A DNA stretch of 8,115 bases. Origin: JACZUI01 sp041599115 (GTDB lineage Bacteria; Actinomycetota; Acidimicrobiia; Spongiisociales; ZC4RG35). The stretch covers positions 1 to 8,115 of the forward strand of contig JBFHXF010000092.1 in NCBI GenBank assembly GCA_041599115.1, read 5' to 3'. The first letter of the stretch is position 1, and every line of letters begins with the position of its first letter. Below the pieces are notes generated by a model that worked only from the letters and a program-made list of their open reading frames with translations, made no database searches and was not told the DNA's origin. Below, piece after piece: positions 6,192 to 8,115 of this stretch. Made by a program: the position numbers and the translations under genes.

Positions 6192-6958
6192 AACACCTGG
6201 CTTCGGGAGAAGGAAAAGGCCTGGTCAAGTTGGATGCTGTCCAGCAGCCGGAGAATTCGAGGAGCAGCCGTTAGAGGTCGAATGCGGAGTTGTCCGGTGA
6301 GAAACGAGACGAAGGGAGATTTGTCCAAGAAGACGATCTTCGCGAATCGCTGAGCATCGACAGACACAGCAATCGGTGCTTTCCGGTCTACTTCGGCGAC
6401 ATCGGGTCCGTCGATCGCTAGGTTCCAACTCAAGTGGGGGTATGGGCTGGTTATGGAGAGTCGAAAAGATCCCAGGAGCTTCCGGGGAGCATGCTCGAGT
6501 AGCACCCCGAGCAGGGCGCGCGGGTCCATGATGCTGAGATACAGGTTTGACAGCGGGCGAGACGAGTAGCCCATCGTCTCCAGAACGGCCGCCAGGTCGC
6601 GTCGCTCGGAGGCAGTGTTGACCATCATCGTTCGAGCCCCGGCATCGGTGGACCCTCGTTCAACTGCCTCGATCAGCAGGCGGGTCACGGTTGCAACGTC
6701 GTGATCCGGAGAAACGGCCAAATCCAGGATCTCGCCGGTGGGGAGGCAGACCGCGAACCCAACGATTGTGGATTCTGACTCCACCACGAACGGGCCTACG
6801 GTCTCAGCTCCGGGCCGGTCGAGACTCAGCCATTGGAAATATGCTTTGGGCCTCACGGTGATGCTTCGCTCTGAATCGGCAAGCTCGTTCACCAGCGCCA
6901 CCACCGCGTCCAAGTCCTCGGGCCCGTAGTCACGGAGCCGATATGGCGTAAAGATCAC
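6188..6958 (-). CDS. Divergent GNAT-like protein with SCP2-like C-terminal region
   Basis: A 256-residue protein. The N-terminus, YRLRDYGPEDLDAVVALVNE (6-25), is the usual first strand and helix of GNAT acyltransferases, followed by FVVESESTIVGFAVCLP (57-73). The strand after it, ILDLAVSPDHDVATVTRLL (77-95), sits where the acetyl-CoA loop should be but lacks the R/Q-x-x-G-x-G/A signature, so catalysis is doubtful. DLAAVLETMGY (121-131) is the typical late GNAT helix. From about 165, FRLSITSPYPHLSWNLAID and then DKSPFVSFLTGQLRIRPLT (212-230) resemble an SCP2-like domain. The start is GTG 6958; no clear Shine-Dalgarno is seen, only AGG within an upstream palindrome. It is first in a two-gene operon and overlaps the next gene by ATGA. 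It could be an inactive partner of the second acyltransferase or an acyltransferase using an unusual CoA-binding loop. Confidence 0.72.
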   Translation of the reverse strand: MIFTPYRLRDYGPEDLDAVVALVNELADSERSITVRPKAYFQWLSLDRPGAETVGPFVVESESTIVGFAVCLPTGEILDLAVSPDHDVATVTRLLIEAVERGSTDAGARTMMVNTASERRDLAAVLETMGYSSRPLSNLYLSIMDPRALLGVLLEHAPRKLLGSFRLSITSPYPHLSWNLAIDGPDVAEVDRKAPIAVSVDAQRFAKIVFLDKSPFVSFLTGQLRIRPLTAAPRILRLLDSIQLDQAFSFSRSQVL

Positions 6959-7053
6959 AGCGCCTATTGTCCAATAGGGGTCGTCCTAAGTCGACCTTAC
7001 TCACGGTGCTGGTTGGATGGGTTGACGCCACAGGCTTGGATAGATCAATACAG
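6959..7053. promoter_or_regulatory. Divergent intergenic region
   Basis: The 95 bases between two divergent starts must hold the promoters of both transcripts unless these lie inside the genes. A TTGACG at 7022-7027 faces the methyltransferase, but no convincing -10 lies 16-18 bases on (only TCAATA, 7045-7050). On the other strand TAAGGT (6994-6999) fits TANNNT without a clear -35. The only strong structure is the palindrome at 6963-6978. Confidence 0.35.
6963..6978. repeat. Operator-like palindrome CCTATTG-TC-CAATAGG
   Basis: Perfect 7-base arms separated by TC, four bases upstream of the GTG start of the acyltransferase operon. The size and symmetry suit a dimeric regulator site. In RNA of the minus strand it would instead form a small hairpin covering the ribosome-binding region. 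No second copy was noticed in the window. Confidence 0.5.
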
Positions 7054-8115
7054 ATGAATCACCCGGACGGCACATTCCATATTGATCCTGACGCGGAGGC
7101 CGAGGCCGCAACCAGCCAATGTGTCTCTTGTGGGGCCGTCGGGTTGGTTCCCTTCTATGAGGTCGATGGAGTTCCGGTTCAGACTTCGGTTCTTCTCGAG
7201 AGTTCTGCCGACGCGAAGGAGTTTCCCACTGGAGACGTGCTCCTGGCTCTCTGTGAGAGATGCGAGCTCATTCAAAACATCAGATTCGACACGACCTTGA
7301 TCGACTACTCCATGCCCACCGAGGAGAGCCAGGCCTTCAGCCCCCGCTTCGCCGAGTTCGCGGCGGCGCTGGCAGATCACCTGGTGACAAAGCATCGTCT
7401 CGCGGGCAAGTCGGTGCTCGAGATTGGATGCGGCAAAGGCGACTTCCTGGCCCTCCTGGCCCAGAGAGGTATCGGGTCGGGCCTCGGCGTGGATCCGGGC
7501 TTCCTGCCCAATCGGCAGGATGTCGACGGGGGGGTACTCAACTTCATCCGGGAGTGGTATGGGTCGGCCCATACCAGCCTCACTGGAGATCTTGTGGCGG
7601 CCCGACATCTCATGGAGCACGTTCCCAACGTGGGTGAGTTTTTCGGGTGGCTTGCCGAGTCGCTGGCGGCAACGCCCGGGGGAACCCTTTATGTCGAAGT
7701 GCCCGACTCTCGAAGAATCCTCACCGAGGGTGCGTTTTGGGACGTCTACTACGAGCACTGCTCGTATTTCACGCACAGGTCTCTGTTTGACTCGATCGGC
7801 AGAAGCGGGCTCAGTGTCACCGTTCTCACCAGCGGATTCGATGGCCAGTATTTGCTTTCGGAGGCCATGCACGGGTCGGAAGGGCTGGCTATAGGCGACA
7901 TCGGGCCGACCGGATCGATTGGCAGCGATGTGGCCAACTTTGCCGCATCAGCGAACCGTCAGATCACCGCCTGGCGCCGTCGACTCCAGGAGGTTGTCTC
8001 GGATGGAAGTCCCGTGGCGATCTGGGGGGGAGGCTCCAAGGCAGTCTCCTTTCTGGCCTCCATAGGCGTGAGGGAGGTAACGGTGGTCGACATCAATCCT
8101 ATCAAGCAGGGGCGG
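7054..8115 (+). CDS. Second zinc-binding class I SAM methyltransferase, 3'-truncated by window edge
   Basis: The frame is open to the last base (354 residues visible). It has the same architecture as the C-methyltransferase at 2709-3962. The zinc site is C23-x2-C26 with C67-x2-C70, the SAM loop is VLEIGCGKGDFL (121-132), RHLMEHVP is at 184-191, YYEHCSYFT at 232-240, and the C-terminal Rossmann-like domain opens with IWGGGSKAVSFL (323-334) and continues to DINPIKQGR (346-354). KQGR falls at residue 351 in both proteins, so about 60 residues are probably missing. This also supports ATG 7054 as the start. No Shine-Dalgarno is visible, and in-frame TTG 7036 and GTG 7006 are alternatives. The active-site motif is YYEH rather than YHEH, and the HGGSLRVFV segment is replaced by GFDGQYLLSEA (261-271), so a different acceptor, or O- rather than C-methylation, is possible. 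It diverges from the acyltransferase pair and may begin another operon. Confidence 0.85.
   Translation, partial: MNHPDGTFHIDPDAEAEAATSQCVSCGAVGLVPFYEVDGVPVQTSVLLESSADAKEFPTGDVLLALCERCELIQNIRFDTTLIDYSMPTEESQAFSPRFAEFAAALADHLVTKHRLAGKSVLEIGCGKGDFLALLAQRGIGSGLGVDPGFLPNRQDVDGGVLNFIREWYGSAHTSLTGDLVAARHLMEHVPNVGEFFGWLAESLAATPGGTLYVEVPDSRRILTEGAFWDVYYEHCSYFTHRSLFDSIGRSGLSVTVLTSGFDGQYLLSEAMHGSEGLAIGDIGPTGSIGSDVANFAASANRQITAWRRRLQEVVSDGSPVAIWGGGSKAVSFLASIGVREVTVVDINPIKQGR
7555..7576. repeat. Perfect 9-bp hairpin inside methyltransferase gene
   Basis: TGGTATGGG (7555-7563) and CCCATACCA (7568-7576) are exact reverse complements around a TCGG loop. It lies in codons for EWYGSAHT, between the SAM-binding segment and RHLMEHVP. 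It may be chance, or it may be an RNA structure that slows translation or destabilises the transcript. No T run follows, so termination is unlikely. Confidence 0.4.

Noticed and set aside
7045..7872. Antisense open frame of 275 codons opposite the second methyltransferase
   Set aside because: The plus strand encodes a methyltransferase with zinc, SAM and C-terminal motifs through the whole stretch, so the minus frame is a shadow.
1..8115. CRISPR arrays, tRNA or rRNA genes, insertion sequences, phage genes
   Set aside because: No regularly spaced repeats, no transposase or integrase motifs and no RNA-gene signatures were seen on either strand.

Overview
The window is GC-rich, densely coded bacterial DNA with short gaps, several translational overlaps and some TTG/GTG starts. 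The GroEL at the left end has a His/Gly-rich tail ending in GGGMDF, which is typical of Actinomycetota. A deep-branching actinobacterial lineage is my inference; the class cannot be fixed from this sequence.

Left part (1-1593): the 3' portion of a chaperonin gene (groEL), missing about 34 N-terminal residues, closed by a strong 16-bp hairpin terminator. A 114-base gap follows. It carries a possible promoter and several inverted repeats, and separates housekeeping from accessory DNA.

Centre (1708-5382, + strand): four overlapping genes that read as one operon for a modified nucleotide sugar. They are an extended SDR epimerase/4-ketoreductase, a zinc-binding TylC3/NovU-type sugar C-methyltransferase, a glucose-1-phosphate cytidylyltransferase-like nucleotidyltransferase and a PIG-L-family deacetylase. 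The overlaps are 10, 4 (ATGA) and 4 (TTGA) bases, so translational coupling is likely. A plausible logic is that a sugar-1-phosphate is activated to an NDP-sugar, C-methylated, reduced or epimerised, and N-deacetylated. No 4,6-dehydratase, aminotransferase or glycosyltransferase is visible, so the pathway must be completed elsewhere.

Right centre (5394-6958, - strand): two convergently oriented genes, again coupled through ATGA. Both look like GNAT acyltransferases, and both seem to have an SCP2-like C-terminal region. The upstream one has lost the usual acetyl-CoA loop signature.

Right end (7054-8115, + strand, cut by the window): a second zinc-binding methyltransferase of the same three-part architecture as the first but with a changed active-site region. 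It is divergent from the acyltransferase pair across a 95-base gap that contains a 16-bp palindrome. Overall this looks like the edge of a surface-glycan or glycoconjugate decoration locus beside groEL. No tRNA, rRNA, CRISPR array, transposase or attachment site was seen.
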